DNA of 64,000 nucleotides from Philhelius pedissequus (GCA_910595825.1 OU343160.1:80735805-80799804), one strand, 5' to 3'; positions 1 to 14,100 are shown, numbered from the stretch's first letter. Made by a program: numbers and translations. Notes: generated from the sequence alone by a model not told the origin.

Positions 1-640
1 CTAATGAACTAAACATATGTTGTCAAACACAAATATCAAGCTACCCAAAAATTATTGGATTCGTTGCGATTCGTTTGGAAATGTGAGGAACACCTGATTC
101 AAAACTTCAGATGTGTATGCAATACAAATGACATAACGAGAAAACTATCTGAATCGTTCGAAAATAAATCCGCTACAAAGGTTTCTTGGATAGCCTATCG
201 GCCGCGCACCGAACGAGGAAATTCTTGTAAGATATCGGTAATGCGTGAAAAGTTTCAGGTACACATTTATCAGTTTTGCTGTACGTCCGCCAAAATAAAA
301 TTTTCATTTTCAATCCAAGATCTAGCTCAATAAACACATCAAAATATTATTTTTCTTATTCCAAACTGATCGATTCAAGAATGAACTAACTAACAACAAA
401 AATACGTGTTGAATGTTGTTCGATGAATGATTTGCATACACATCATCAATCAAGAACGCTGCCTGACAGGCAATTTAAAAAAAAAATTGTGAGCAGTCCG
501 ACATGCGTGTCATGCCATCATGCAAGGGTACACATTTGGTGTGTTTTTTTTGCAATCCCCGGGTAATTGGTTGAAAGAAACGACCAAGGGGATTAGTGAA
601 AGACTTGGTAGCACTGTTAATTTGCAAGATGACATTTGAA
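1..640. other. AT-rich non-coding stretch
   Basis: No gene, RNA or well-bounded repeat recognised. The open frame at 55-333 has no recognisable domain, no splice context and composition like the surrounding DNA. Confidence 0.4.
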
Positions 641-652
641 GAACATCTGTTA

Positions 653-1040
653 CTCCGTTTATAGGAGTGAATTGAGGAATCGAATCGAATTGAGATTTCG
701 ATTCAGGTATATGGCCTCGTGGGATCGGAAGATTGAATTAAAATGGAACCGAAGTGACAATTTGAGTTTACAGAATAAACAACAAAAACATGCAACAGAA
801 AAAAACACAAAGAAACCGGAAACCCACTGAACACAAAAAAACACTATTGGTGCACACACACACCAAGAATCAGATTTGAATTCGATTCTTCAATTCCTCG
901 ATTCAGGTATATAAGTACATTTTCAATTCGATTCAGCTCTTCTAGTGGGATCGGATCGAGTAATCCTATTTTAATCCGATTCAAGTATACAAAGACCTAA
1001 ATCCTGATTCAATACCGATTCAATTCTCCATATAAACGTA
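653..1040. repeat. Diverged inverted repeat rich in GAATCGA/TCGATTC
   Basis: Repeated GATTCGA-like words occur in both orientations. The left flank (GGAGTGAATTGAGGAATC near 665) is loosely matched by the reverse complement of the segment ending near 1033 (GGAGAATTGAATCGG). It looks like an old TIR element with degenerate subterminal repeats. No target-site duplication was found and the boundaries are approximate. Confidence 0.35.
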
Positions 1041-1986
1041 GTATGTAATGCAAGAAAAAACAAACATCACTGTTTGCCTCATCCTCATTCTTTAAAAAAT
1101 CATCGGGTTGATTTGTTTTGCATAATTTAGATATATTTATTAAATCTAAACTACTTTTCTATTAAAATAACATAAAAAGAACCAAGTTAAATATTATTTA
1201 TACAAAAAAATGTGAATCAAGTAATTTGAAAATTGAAATCTACGAGTAGTATTTTGGAAATTATTTTTAGGTGTTTGATTTTCTTTTAATTTAATTTTCA
1301 CAAATACAGTGGTGCATAGAATTCAACTACTTGAAAACTACCCCATTCGTCGGTAACTGGCGACATGGTATTAGTGGACGAGTTGTTTATTCGGGCGAGA
1401 CGGTTAGTTCCCATGTCATTAGGAATATAGGTCTGAGCAAGAGCGGACGACAATCAAGAAGATTGAAGTATGTCAAGGATGTAGCAGAGAATCTGTCTTG
1501 GGTTGCTCCCGTGGACAACAAAACGCAGCCGAAAACAATCTTCTCAGAGAAACCTTTGTTTTGTTGTTCATTCAATTCTTGTTAATTGAACGAATATCAA
1601 CTTCAGGAAATGCTTTTTTATTTAATAATAATTTAACAGTCAAGTTTTAATATACATACTTATAACAAAAATAAACGCAAAAATGAAAATCGATGTAGAA
1701 GGTTGTGCTAATGGCGAGGAGGAAAAAACCATAGAGGCAATACAAAAGCGAAAAATGTTAAAATTGATTTGTTGTTGTGTTGCGGAATGTTTATTAAAAG
1801 GTAGGTTAGGTTAGGTTCACATGGCCGTCAGGAAATCAACTGACACACTTAGACCAAATGCTCAACCAAACCAAACAAAATTGATAATTATCTGACATGT
1901 CAAAATCAGTTTTGAAGTTTCTATACATTTTATCGATAACTTAGTGAAAAAGTTTTTGGTATCACAGTTTTTATCCTCTCCAATAG
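1041..1986. other. Non-coding stretch, nothing recognised
   Basis: No domain is recognisable in the 84-codon frame at 1331-1585. Around 1801-1818 there is a short GGTTAGGTTAGGTT run, which is too short to be telomeric. Seven short A/T runs and nothing else of note. Confidence 0.35.
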
Positions 1987-2109
1987 CTAAGCCCCGGGAA
2001 TTCTCTGGGTTTAAGCTAAGCACCCCCGGGATTAGTTGTTGTTGGATTTATCATGCAAATTGTTAATCCTACTCATCGTTTTTTTCGTCCAATTTCGCCG
2101 GGGCTTAGA
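1987..2109. repeat. Small GC-rich TIR (snap-back) element
   Basis: The ends CTAAGCCCCGG (1987) and CCGGGGCTTAG (2109) are inverted copies, and the similarity runs further inward. The element is far more GC-rich than its surroundings. Size (~123 bp) and structure fit a tiny MITE. A clear target-site duplication was not identified. Confidence 0.5.
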
Positions 2110-2175
2110 AAAAAACACGCCCATTATCGATTGTGAGCAAAACCATAAACTGATAACTTAAAGACCAGAAACCGC

Positions 2176-2783
2176 AAATAAGCCATAATAAGGATTGGAA
2201 ACCTTCGTACGTTTCACCCCCCAAAACCCATTTGTTTATATTGTTGTATTTGTAGCTTTGAAACTCTATCCATGAATAGATGGGAAATCGAAAAGCAAAA
2301 CAAAAACAAATTACTAGGGCTGTGTTGTCTATGTGTCTATAGGAAGAGGAACAGAAAAGATTCTTGTGTGCCTTTTTATCAATGTGTCTATTGGAAGAGG
2401 AACAGAAATGTTACTTGTGTGCGTGTTTCAGCTTGTAGGTAAATGTCAAATGAAAGCAGAGGTTTCTGGTCTTTAAGGTATTAGTTTATGCCCGAAACCT
2501 CTGCTTTAATTTGCCATTTGCCTACAAGCTGAAACACGCACACATATAACTTTTCCGTTCCTCTTCCAATAGACACATTGATAAAAACGCACACAAGAAT
2601 CTTTTCTCTTCCTCTTCCTATAGACACATAGATAACACATCCCTAGTAATTTGTTTTTGTTTTGTTTTTCGCTTTCACATATATTCATGGATAGGGTGCT
2701 AAATGTACAAATACAACAATGTAAACAAATGGGTTTTGGGGGTGAAACGTACGAAGGTTTTCGATCTTAGTATGGCTTATTTG
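2176..2783. repeat. Giant palindrome / foldback repeat, arms about 300 bp
   Basis: The left arm (about 2176-2478) is the reverse complement of the right arm (about 2482-2783), with scattered mismatches that I judge by eye at roughly 8-10%. The centre lies near 2480, where GCAGAGGTTTC faces GAAACCTCTGC across about 20 bases. Each arm also holds a repeated GTCTATnGGAAGAGGAA motif. No coding capacity was found. A transcript through it would fold into a long hairpin. Confidence 0.85.
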
Positions 2784-2829
2784 TGAGCAAAACTGTCACG
2801 CATGTTCGATAATGAGTACCCTACTTTAG

Positions 2830-3990
2830 TGGGGTTGAAACTCGTAAGATGTGTTCATGGATAATTTATAATAGTAGTTTTTTATTGGGAATCTATCCAT
2901 TTCCCTTTATATTCCACGCTCTTGTTTATTTTATAAGTAGGAAGATAGATAGAGGTTTATTCACCAAGTCAATTTACAAATTTAATTTCTGAGAATGTTT
3001 TCCTTTTAAGTCTATATTCACTGAGCAGACTTCACTTGACATAAGCGGCGAGTGAGGAACAAATAGTTAACATATTGTCATTTATATGTACATGTCTAGA
3101 AGAAAAACAATAGCCGTGTTTTACTGGGAATCTATCCATTGTACAGTAAGTAATTCCCAAAAACGCGTCGACCGTAGCCTTTTTTTTAGTTTTGTAAGAA
3201 TGGAACACCTGCACAGCTATCACAAGCAATGACAGAGTTTTGTGCAAGGAATAATTAAGAAGATATCAAAATTATGACCAATAATTTACTTTTAAATATA
3301 TAAAATAAAAAGTAGAAAAACTTACTAATATTAATTAATATTTGAAAACCATTTTTTGTTTGCCTTTTTTCTCCATTTTCAATTTTGCATCAATAGAAAA
3401 GAAATAATAAGTGAATGGGTTTGTTTATAGACTATGGCCAAATTTCTTTTTTACAAATATCGTCTATGCCGTTCACACGAGGAAACAACATTGCTAGAGA
3501 TTTATTTGTTTCCTTTTAATATTTCTTGGTTCGAACGCTCACTACACGTAGTTTAAATTGTTCACTCCACTTACATTTCCCCTCTATATTTCATGATTTT
3601 ACTTATTTCCTGTGTAGATATATATATAGACTTTTATTTTTCAAATCAATTTACAAATGTTTTTCCTGTGTGTGTTTTGCATTTAATTAAATAATCACTC
3701 ATCAGACTTCACTTAACATAAGCGTTAGCATTTTGCCTACGTCCAGAAAAAAAACAATGGGAATCCAAAAATGTAGGCCCAGTCCATGTAGTAAAGCGAA
3801 GTCCGTCCATGGTCAACGTCCATTAAACAGTGAACAAAAAGCAAATGTGAAGTTTCGTTGCCGCTTAGTGCGTTATCTTATAGCTCATAGAATTTCATAC
3901 GAATAAATATTTTGCAGCGCAGTATTGAGCAGTTCCTCTGTAGTGCAGTTCCACCCAGTGCGGTTCTACATTCAATCAATATGTTTACCC
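2830..3990. repeat. Dispersed repeat P, copy 1 (internally duplicated)
   Basis: The segment from about 3113 (GGGAATCTATCCATTGTAC) to about 3985 recurs at 54370-55640. The upstream part (2900-3100) also resembles 3580-3720, so this copy looks like a partial tandem dimer. It has no coding potential. This copy lacks the 348-bp insertion present in copy 2 and therefore preserves the empty site near 3872. Confidence 0.7.
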
Positions 3991-4952
3991 ATCCAAACTT
4001 GTCAAATTTATTTTTTGTAGATCCATATAAAAAGATCTTTTTTTTCAAAATCCCGTTTATTTATAATCAATAATACAAATTTAACACAAAACGAAAATTG
4101 GGCTTATTTAGTCAAAAATAAAAGTAAAAGAGAAATCGCTCAATAGAGATTGATTTTTTTAGCATGAAAACCGATATTTGATCAATTCAGGCTTGTGATA
4201 TCGGCGGTATAAAAATTGCTATATTGGTGGAATTTCAGATGTGCTCCAGAAAATATTTGAGCAAAGAGTAAAAGTGCATATTATTTAGTACTAAATAAGA
4301 ACATATCAGCAGCAAGTGATTGTGTGTCATCGATAGATCACTTATGAGACGTGCAAGCCATAAACTGTCGAATTCGATTATGGTGAAGATTTCAATGGAT
4401 TAAAAACCCTCTAAAAAATCTAAATTTTTATACTAAAAACAGGTAATTTTCTGATTGTATTTCTTCTCCGGAAAAGGGTGAATTTAAAGCTATTGGGTTA
4501 TTGGAAAAAAATATTTAAATTATTTCAAAATATAGTTTATTGCCTAGTCAGCAAAACGTCAATTTTATTTACGGATGTCGTACAATCAACTTGGCCCTAA
4601 AATTCATGACAAACCAGAATTTCACGTCATTTTGAATTCAGAATCTAGGTGACCATTGACCAGTAAATATAAAAATGAACATAATCGGATTTTATTACGT
4701 TTATTTGTTACTTTTCACCCTAATTACGAGATTTGTAGTGTTGTCGTATGTTGATATTTTCCTTTGGCTTATTGTCATCTTTTTCGGTGTTACCTTTCAA
4801 AACCATAAAACCAAATTATGCTGGTATGGGTATTTAAACTGAATAAATCTATTTATAAAATTCGTAGCTAAAAAGGTTTTCCGTCCCTATTTTATATTAC
4901 TCATTCTCAATTAACTTCTCTACTACAACTAGACCGTTGAACCGCATATAAA
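3991..4952. other. AT-rich non-coding stretch
   Basis: Nothing recognised: no open frame with domain character, no paired inverted repeats and no RNA gene. Confidence 0.35.
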
Positions 4953-4958
4953 CGAAGT

Positions 4959-5311
4959 ACCTGGTTACGTGAGCGTAAAAAGTAATCGACTTAAGAAAGA
5001 CAGCGGATGATTTTTCGAGTGAAAGAAAGGGGTGAAAAAAAGGACAAGTTTCATCATTTTCCTCATTTTCAGATATGAGTATTGCGTTAAAAATCATATT
5101 TCATTCTAAAACGTTCCCATTTGGCAGATATTTTCATTTTTATTTTGCCGGCGGGGGAAAAGGTTTATTTTCCTGGTTCTATTTCCATTTCGTTGTATTT
5201 GTAACAGACTGGGTTCCTAATTTACAATCCAATTCCCTTGCATGCTCACTCAATTTGTTTTCTGTGTGTATCCACAAAACTGATTCTTTTTTACGCTCGT
5301 GTAACCAGGCT
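4959..5311. mobile_element. MITE with TIRs and CGAAGT duplication
   Basis: The ends read CCTGGTTACGTGAGCGTAAA on the left and the inverse of GTAACCAGGCT on the right, giving TIRs of about 28 bp (TTTACGCTCGTGTAACCAGG near 5290). CGAAGT occurs directly outside both ends (4953-4958 and 5312-5317), a candidate 6-bp target-site duplication. It has no transposase. The superfamily is not assigned. Confidence 0.65.
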
Positions 5312-8001
5312 CGAAGTTCATAAAATATTTAATGTTTAAATAATGAATGCTAACATATTTTCAAACAAAGCACTATGAACATACCCCTCTACCTCTACTT
5401 ACACAACATCTGATTTATTGAAAAAAAAACATTGAACTCATAAAATAATTTTAAAATCAACATTTAGGATCACACTAATCCAGGAAAATAAGATATTCAC
5501 TTCGAAAAAATTCCGAAAAAGCTGAATTTTGGAGCAAAAAATTCTAGAGAAAGAGAAAGGAGGTGAAAACCGTAGGTAAGCATTAGGCTTTTTTTTTAGT
5601 TCAGAGCAGAATCTGAGTTGTCTAAAAATGCGTTTGTTTCTTTTTAACTCAGAGCATGCAGACCTCCAAGTGTGTGTTTCTTTTTTCGTTCTGAACATAT
5701 GTAGATCGCACTCTACGTACTCGAACATAATTGACTGAGCATGTGAGTAAATTGCTGAACGCACCAAATGACATGTGTGCCAAGAAGGAAAATGTGAAGA
5801 AAAAAATAATTAGATACATAAGTTGGCGAAAGAAGTTGATCGCTTGTTGATTTTCTGTATTTGGTGTGTATCAGTGTACAAAAAAGGTTAGGTATTGCTT
5901 TTTATGGTTAAAAATGAAAATGTATTCTGATTTGTGTGGTTCAATTGTGTTTAAAAAACATATCAGTGTTCAGAGCTGGCTCTTTAGGAACAAGTTTAGT
6001 GCATAATCTATGTGTTCGAAATCTGTTCAGTGCTCTTCTCTGAACGAAATAAGAAAAACGCCTATTGTATCCCTTTTTGTCATTCTACACAAAAAAAATT
6101 AACACACATTTTTATCGTACAATTGATAGATTCGAAGAAAAATGGTCAAAACAATCGGGTGTATTACGTTTATGAGTATCAAAATTTTTTGTTTTCAGTT
6201 ATGTTTGGAAAAACATGTTCTATTAAAAAAACTAAGTTTTAAGAGTAGTACCGAAAGGGAAATGCTGCCACCCATTTTGCCTTACAAAATCCTAATTTAT
6301 TTTATTTTGTAACTCCCAAAACCTCCATTTTTTCTCAAAATGACCTAGGAACAGGTCATAGGCAGAACAGGCAGAACAGAACGTAGGCTGTAAAATTATC
6401 TACAAAATGACAATTTAACGACTTCTGTATGTCAATTCGTTCTTGATTTATAGCATTCAAAATTACAATTTTTCGTCAAAAAGGGAGCTGGAAGCTGTTT
6501 TGCTGCGGCTCAAAAAAATACATGGCGAGCTTTTAATTTCGTCTGAAAAAAACATTAGTTCTCAATTCATAGTTGCAGGTAATAATACTGATACTGCATA
6601 TATTCATAAACGGTTAGTTTGCTATCATTATTTTCGAAAAGAAAAAAGAGAACAGAAATTCTCAAAACTATTTCTTTCTTTTATATCAAAGTAGTTTTAA
6701 ATGCTTATCGAAAGTTTGAAACTCGTAATATTTTTTTTCGTTTGTTTTTTCCGGAGGTTTTATTGCTTGTTGATTCCAATGGAATTCAAAACGACTGTCC
6801 ATATACATTTTCATACAAACCCAACCGAGCGATGTCATTTTACAGAATAATTTTTTTAATCATTTATCTGAAGTCAAAAACGAACTGCAGATAAACATAT
6901 TACATACATATGTATGTACATATATGCAAGGAATCCATTTATTTAATCTAGAGTTCTGTTTGTGTACTAATTCCAAACTGGTCTTTAAACATGTTTTCCA
7001 TTCGTACAAGAACTTAATTCTTTTTTGATATAAATCTGCCAAAACACTGATTTCTACAAGTAAATCCTTCCATTGGGCAACACAAATTATTTTTTTTTTT
7101 TGATTCTGAATCAAATTCACTGATCCGTATTTTTCGGTGAATCTATCCCTCTTTTTACTAACACCACTACACTACAATTGGAAGCATTCAGTTTAAAAAC
7201 TCAGTTTTACAGAAACGAATATACGCCAATACCATAGCAAAAAAATTTTATTCAAATCGCATCCCATTCGCCACGAAAAATATCAAATTCGGCATCAAAT
7301 TCTGAATTTACCAATTGAAAACCCCATTCCTATTATTAATTTGTGCAACAAATGTTAGGAGTATTTTCTTACTTTTTTTTAATACTTAATTACAATTTTA
7401 AATGTATTAAGCACAAATCAACGGCAACACTCACTTTGGTGAGTATTTTCTCCGTCTACTTATTGCAAATGGAAAATATGTCTTCGTCTTCAGTCGACAA
7501 CACAACCTCATTGCTCAATCAGCAAACGAACCAAAAAAGAATTACAAAATTATACCTAAGCCTTCCGTAGTTCGTATAAGCTTGTGTATTAGCTGTGATT
7601 TATCAAAAAATAATAGAACAAGAAATGCAAAAGTTATTTATTTATAATTTTTAATGCTTACGTATGTATTCATATTTTAAAAAGTAATTTATTCCCATTT
7701 GAATTAAATGTTAGTCACACACCCAAAAATAGAATGTTCGCCGTTAAAATTTACTTCAATCTGTATCAAAATTAATTGCATATACATTTTTAGTTGAGTT
7801 TTATGGTTAAAAGAAATGAAAACCGCTAAAACATGCACTTATAAAAGCAATACAAAAATAAAACAAAAGAGTTGAACTGCGAACCTCCGTATGTGAAAGC
7901 GAATATTTAAGTTTACTTGTTATATTACCTTGAACCATAACTAGTTTTATTTACTTGCTTTTTTGTGTAGATACCAGAATCAAATGTTATTTTTCTTTTA
8001 G
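5312..8001. other. Upstream region of the LRR gene, probably holding its promoter and 5' UTR exon(s)
   Basis: No protein-coding feature is supported. The coding start of the LRR gene at 8005 is immediately preceded by a pyrimidine-rich acceptor (TTTTCTTTTAG ending at 8001), so at least one untranslated exon and the promoter must lie upstream. I could not place them. Frames at 6443-6894 and 7343-7570 have no recognisable domain. Confidence 0.4.
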
Positions 8002-8004
8002 AAA

Positions 8005-8129
8005 ATGGATTGGACAAATATAAATTTTAGTCATCATTGTGCACTCTTTGCGACGGTTCTGTTATTTCTGCAAGTTCAACATTGCATTTCCACTTATCAT
8101 GAAGAACCGAAATACAAATGTCCAGAAAG
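8005..8129 (+). CDS. LRR gene, coding exon 1 (signal peptide)
   Basis: The start codon at 8005 follows GAAA directly, and the exon begins at 8002 after a TTTTAG acceptor. It encodes residues 1-41. A hydrophobic core (CALFATVLLFLQV) makes a classical secretory signal, with likely cleavage near HCIS. The donor is GTATTA at 8130. Confidence 0.85.
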
Positions 8130-11100
8130 GTATTATGCATTTATTTGTTTGTGGAATATTTTTTGTATGTTAATATATCTATTATTTTAGGGTACAACTT
8201 ATCTATCCATGTTATTGTGAGAAAGGTTCTGATAATGGAATATCTATAAGATGCGAAAATGTCAATCTCGCAACTTTGTCCGTAGCTCTTGAAAATCTCG
8301 GAGTCATTAGTACTCTGGTTTTTGATCTCACAATATATAAAGGAAATATTGGTAAGAACTAATTAAAGTACATATGTATGTATGTTAAATTTGATTTAAA
8401 AGCTTTAACACAACGGTAAGACGAATTTTAGCATTCATAAATCTATTTAAGTCAAAGACGTGATAAATTTGTTGAAGTTGTAGGTGGTTTGTGCCTTAAA
8501 TATTCTTGAATTCTAATAAGTTTCTGCATTTTAATTGAAATGAAAACAAAAAATTAAGGAGAAAAGTTTTTGGTGTTTGTACAAAGTATAATACAGTACA
8601 CAATAAAAATATAATATTACATTTTTGGGCGAGACGAGTTTTATAACAGTTATTCAGTCACAGACTGGAAAAAACAACTAAGTTCGGTAAATTACTGTCC
8701 TTATAACCAATCGAAGCCGAGAAATTTATTTTAAAACAGCGTGTTAATTACAAAAAATTGAATTTTCTTGTTTATTGTGTATTTTCTTAAATGATACAAG
8801 CTTATAGCCCTTGCTTCTTTTGTATTGTTTATTGTTAAAATCAGTTAATTTTAAAAGGTATTGCGTAATAAAATGTTTAGGTACAAGAAATATTCAGCTA
8901 GAAACTTTGAACATTTTTGATTGATTTTCTGATTAGAAGAAGAGAAATAAAACACACTTTGCAAACTGTTACATCAATCATTGTGTTTTGTAAAGTCTTA
9001 TAAATTCAAAATTGTTATTTTTTTTGCTAAAAAAGTTAGTGGGTTTTGGAAATACATTTGGTTAAATCAAATTGAGTCACATTCCGAGCTACTCCATTAA
9101 TATAAAATAATTTTTCAAGATTAGACGTAGCCATTAATGCATTCAAATGTTATTTCTTAGCGAGAGTCTATTAAATTTGATAAATGCGGGGGTTTATTGA
9201 ACTAAATATAAACAAATGAGGAATGTCAAACTTTTAGATCTAAAATATATGTCACATTATGATTTTTGTTTACGCAGGGAAATACCAACCGAAAGACGCA
9301 GTTTACCATTAACTTTGCATGGAATGTTTACCTAATTTCTTATCTATGTTAATGTAATAAAATTACGGGATATTCATTGATAATTGGAAAATTGATTGGG
9401 AATTCTAATAGATTTACAATCAAAAGTTATTTAGAATTGTATATTTGACAATTTTGATGCTGAACCAATTTTAAATATTTATATTAGAGCAAATGTTCGC
9501 ACGTCTTAATGTCCCATTTTTTTTATAAAAAAGTGTAAAACTAAATAAACAAATTAATAACTATAATACTTTTAAAATAAATATAATTTTTAAATACAAT
9601 ATAAATTTTTAGCTCGTTTGTATGGTCCACTTTTCTCCAAAATTAATGTTCAAAAATTGATTTTAAACGAAATCTCACTGACGACAATTGAAGAGCACTC
9701 ATTTCATGGAATAAATAAGACCCTAGAAGAATTGCATATAATCAACAGCCAATTGGAAATATTCCCTGCAGAAGCATTAGGGGTAATGTATTAGAACTAC
9801 CTAACAATAAAATTATATATAATTTTTGTGACCTTTTATCGTTAAAGATATATGTAACTTTTTGTGGGCTGTAAGTCAATAAATTAAAGATATTATTATT
9901 TAGTATGCAACGTTTCGAGCATGTTTATGTTCTTCATCAGGCAAACAATTTTAAAGGAATTTAAGTAAAAGCAAGAAAATTACACATTATGCACAAAAAT
10001 CTCGAGCAAAAAAATTGGTAGACAGGAGAAAACGTCCATTACTATACACAATCACCTATACTTAAGCCTACTTAAATTCTACTGATGAAGAGTATAAACA
10101 TGCTCGAAACGTTGCACACTAAATAATAACATCTTTAATTTATTGACCTACAGCCCACAAAAAGTTACATATATCTAGAACTACCTAACTGTAATTTAAT
10201 AGTACCTACCCATTTATTTTGTATTGAGATTTTTAAAATAATTTAAATATTAATATTTAACAAAATTAATCTAATAGAAATGTATTGCATGTCTAGATTC
10301 TTAGTAAATTAACAGTTCTCAATATTGATGGACACAAGATCGAGTCATTGAACAAAGATATTTTTGTAGGAAGAGAAGTGGCAAATCGTCTTGAAACCCT
10401 TCGTATTACTAATGGTCCTTTGCAGGAACTTCTAATTGAATCATTTCAGGTACATTTTCAAGATCATTAGATTATTTTTAAGAAAATTACAAATAATATA
10501 TTGGCATAAGAAAGAAATTTTAAACACAATATTAATTTTTTTTAACAAATTAAACCATTAGGTCATGAATGCAACTTCGTTAAAGAATCATAATCGTAAA
10601 ACTTTCCTACACGTATTTCTGGGTTAAAGAACATGTTTTATTTTAAAATGGTTGAGAGGTACATATGCAAACATACGTACTTGTGCATATTAAAAAGAAA
10701 TGATCTATTTGAAGTAAGAAATACTATTTGGAAGATTTTTTTTAAAGTTATAACTGGGAATTTTTAAATTTATATCTCATCGGCTTGGTTAGTCATTTCC
10801 TTTTCTAAAACGTTTCGACAGTGGTTGCCGTTTTCTTCAGAGGAAATCTTTATTAATAAGAATATGAAGTTATTGTACTTAATTATTAATGTATGTAGGG
10901 TGAACATGAATTTGGCTTAGATAAAGGTTCATATAATGAATTGCACGTTCAATGAAACCACTGTCTTTATTGAATTTAAACAAATTTTCACTATTTTAAA
11001 CTTATTTTCAAAAAAGAGAAAAAAAAACAAATTAAACAATTAAAAACAAAGCTTTAAAGAACACTTCGGAAGACCTTGTTGGTCTATTGTTGGAGACTAA

Positions 11101-14100
11101 GAAACAATATACCGCTGAAATATTTTGTGTGTCTTGTTTACTATTCATGTTGTTCTTATTTATTATTAATTATTATATATTAATTAATAGCAGATACCAG
11201 TGCGATGCTACTGACTTTCTCTCCCACGGGAATGACGTCATCTAACCACCTCCAAAATTTCGTTAAGCACCGTTCTGTAGTTGAAGCGTGAAAGCGGAAC
11301 AAATACACAAATTCTCCCATTTGAATCGATAATTTTTGTAGGATAATCCAAGTTCTCATCCATCTGCTTACCAAATTTCAGTAAAAACCATTCAATTGTT
11401 GAAGCGTGAATGCGGAAAAAACATCCAAGTATATAATTTTTGTCATATTTAAACCTTTCCCCTTGAAACCATTAATTTGTTCGGGATAAGAATGCGCTAT
11501 ATGATAATCCAGTGCCCCATGCATCCACCTATCAAATTTCACCCCTACTCCGTTAAGTTGTTGATGCGTAATTGCGGGTCAAACATCACATTTATAACAT
11601 TAGTAAGTTTTATCAATTGATAATAATTGACATTTAATTCCAAAAGCATACAATTAACCTAAAAACAATTTATTTACAGTATACATATGCACCTAAACTA
11701 AAACAAAACAGTTTCCTCGCCTACTTTTTTTCCCCCGTGGGTAGGTGTAAAACCATCAAAAGGCTCTATGAGGACCGAAAAACGCGTGCTCATAGGAGTG
11801 CAAGATTCTTAATGCACTTAAAACACCTCCTCCTCCCGATTGCAACTAAGTTGAAACTTATCTAGCAATTTACTTTTAACGAATTTAATTAAGTGTTGCA
11901 GGTAACTATCCGGTGATAGTTCCTGCTTATACCGCGATTTTAAAGCGGATTCTCATTTAGTGCACCAGATCGGAAGGCTTAGTCCTTCGCAAGCGGCCTA
12001 CTAAATTCGTCTCATCGATAATTTCGATTATAGTACTATTGCAGTGTTGTAATAGCCGTTTTATATGATTTCGGGCAAAGTTTTTTATTTCATCGCGAAC
12101 CGTGGGAATCCCGAGATCTCTGTGGAGATCTTCGTTTCTAATGTACCAAGGTGCGCTTACAAATGATCTTAGGAGTTTATTTTCAAATGTTTGTAAGGTA
12201 TTTAAATTAGAATCTCGTGCACAACCCCAGAGTTGAATACCGTAAGTCCAGACAGGCTTAAGCACCTGCCTGTACAAAATTAGCTTGTTTTCGATACTGA
12301 GCTTCGAGTGTTTCCCGAGCAACCAGTACATATCTCTGAGTTTATTATTTAACTCTTCGCATTTCTTTTTAACATGCGTTTTCCATTTTAATTTCGCGTC
12401 TAGAGTCATTCCGAGATATTTTGCTTCATTAGTAAACGGAACTTGAACCGTATTAACAAATACCGGTAATCTATTTTAATTTTTGTATACGTAAAATCTA
12501 CATGGACTGATTTTACTTCGTTGAGCGATATGCGCCATGTTTTTGTCTAATCATTGACATTATTCAGATCTTTTTGTGACTGGGTGTTTGTGTGTGCTTT
12601 TTATGGCTTTTTGTGAATAAAAGTCATGTTGGCTATTTACGTATACAATGAGCAGATATGTTTTATGTGCTCTATGTAAAATTAAAACAAATCTATCCCA
12701 CGGGAATAATACATTTTAGCGGAAAAAAGCCTATTTGCTATTCCCGACTATAATCTATCTCTATACCATATTTCATCCAGATCCGTTCAGCTGTTCTGGC
12801 GTGATTGAATAACAAACATCCATCCATCCAAACTTTCACATTTATAATATTAGTAGGATGTTTAGTGTTTCTAATGTGTATCGTTTAGCTGTATGTTTCT
12901 ATGTTCAAGAATCTCTACCGCATCAAAGTCCAGTTAATGACAAGTGTCAACGCTGTGGCAAGCCAGTGCCGTCTTTCTAGTACTTTTAGGACGAATGTCA
13001 GATTTGTGATTCGCAATTGGAAGTAGTTGTTTAGTTGTGCCGATAGGCACCAAAGGTTAGATAATTCATTGGTGTTTCCTTGGCAGTTAATTTTGTAGAA
13101 TACGTCTGTACAGCGGACCTTTTCCGTTTTTTTTTTTTCATATGCGTGAAGACGTTTTTGGGATTGTTTCTTTTCAGAAAGTTTCGGAACATAAACAACA
13201 TTCTTGTAGGCATCTCTCCTGTCTTCTAATACGTTGTATTGAGATTCTTATAGTTTCTATCGGAAAGATATTGTCTAAGAGGATTCTAGTAACATTTTCC
13301 TTATTAGCAGACTGGAATTGTCGACCATTTAACCCAAAATTTATTTAATAGGTTTCTTGCCGTGTTTATGCGAATATGTTTTGCTTGATTTGATTGGAAA
13401 TTGGCGAGTCTTCCTGATGTCATATCTTTTTTTACCAGTTGAAGGAGAGTCGTTGATTTCCTCGGTGGATTTTGACTTCTAAAAACGCTATAGATCCATT
13501 TTGTTCCTTTTCTATGGTAAAGCGAATTTTCGCATAAAATTGTTTGAGGCCTTGCAGGACCTTGTCAATTTCGGATTGTCACTGATTCAACGAGAAGGAA
13601 ATCCAACACCAAATCTGCAAATGTCGGCCCACACATTATTACAGCATCTTGCGCGAGTGGCATTAAAAACAATCGTCGGAAATAAAGATTTTACGATGAG
13701 GAAAAGTTTTGTTGATTTTTTAATGTTGTTGCATGAAAACCCTTAACGCAAATTGAACTTTTTTAAAGCAAAACAAACAAAAATATCCAAGTTCAAAGAG
13801 TTTTAATATTTTTACTACATAGCCACTGCGAAAACTTAAAACACTGGATTTGCATGGTAATCGACTAGCAGTTCTTAAACGAAATCAGTTCAAGAATCTC
13901 AGAGATGTTGAAAATCTTGACATAAGTTTTAACAACATAACCAAATTGGAAGCGATACATATAGCTGATCTAACCAAACTCGGATGGTTCAACGCTTCAA
14001 ACAATGGAATTGTTGATTTGCCACGGTAAATACAATATCATTTTTGAAAAATATTTGGCCATTTCAGAAAACTGAGATCTCGCAAATTTCGCTCCATAGA

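Noticed and set aside
1801..1818. Telomere-like GGTTAGGTTAGGTT
   Set aside because: Only two to three units inside ordinary DNA; such short runs are common by chance or inside elements, and most flies lack simple telomere repeats.
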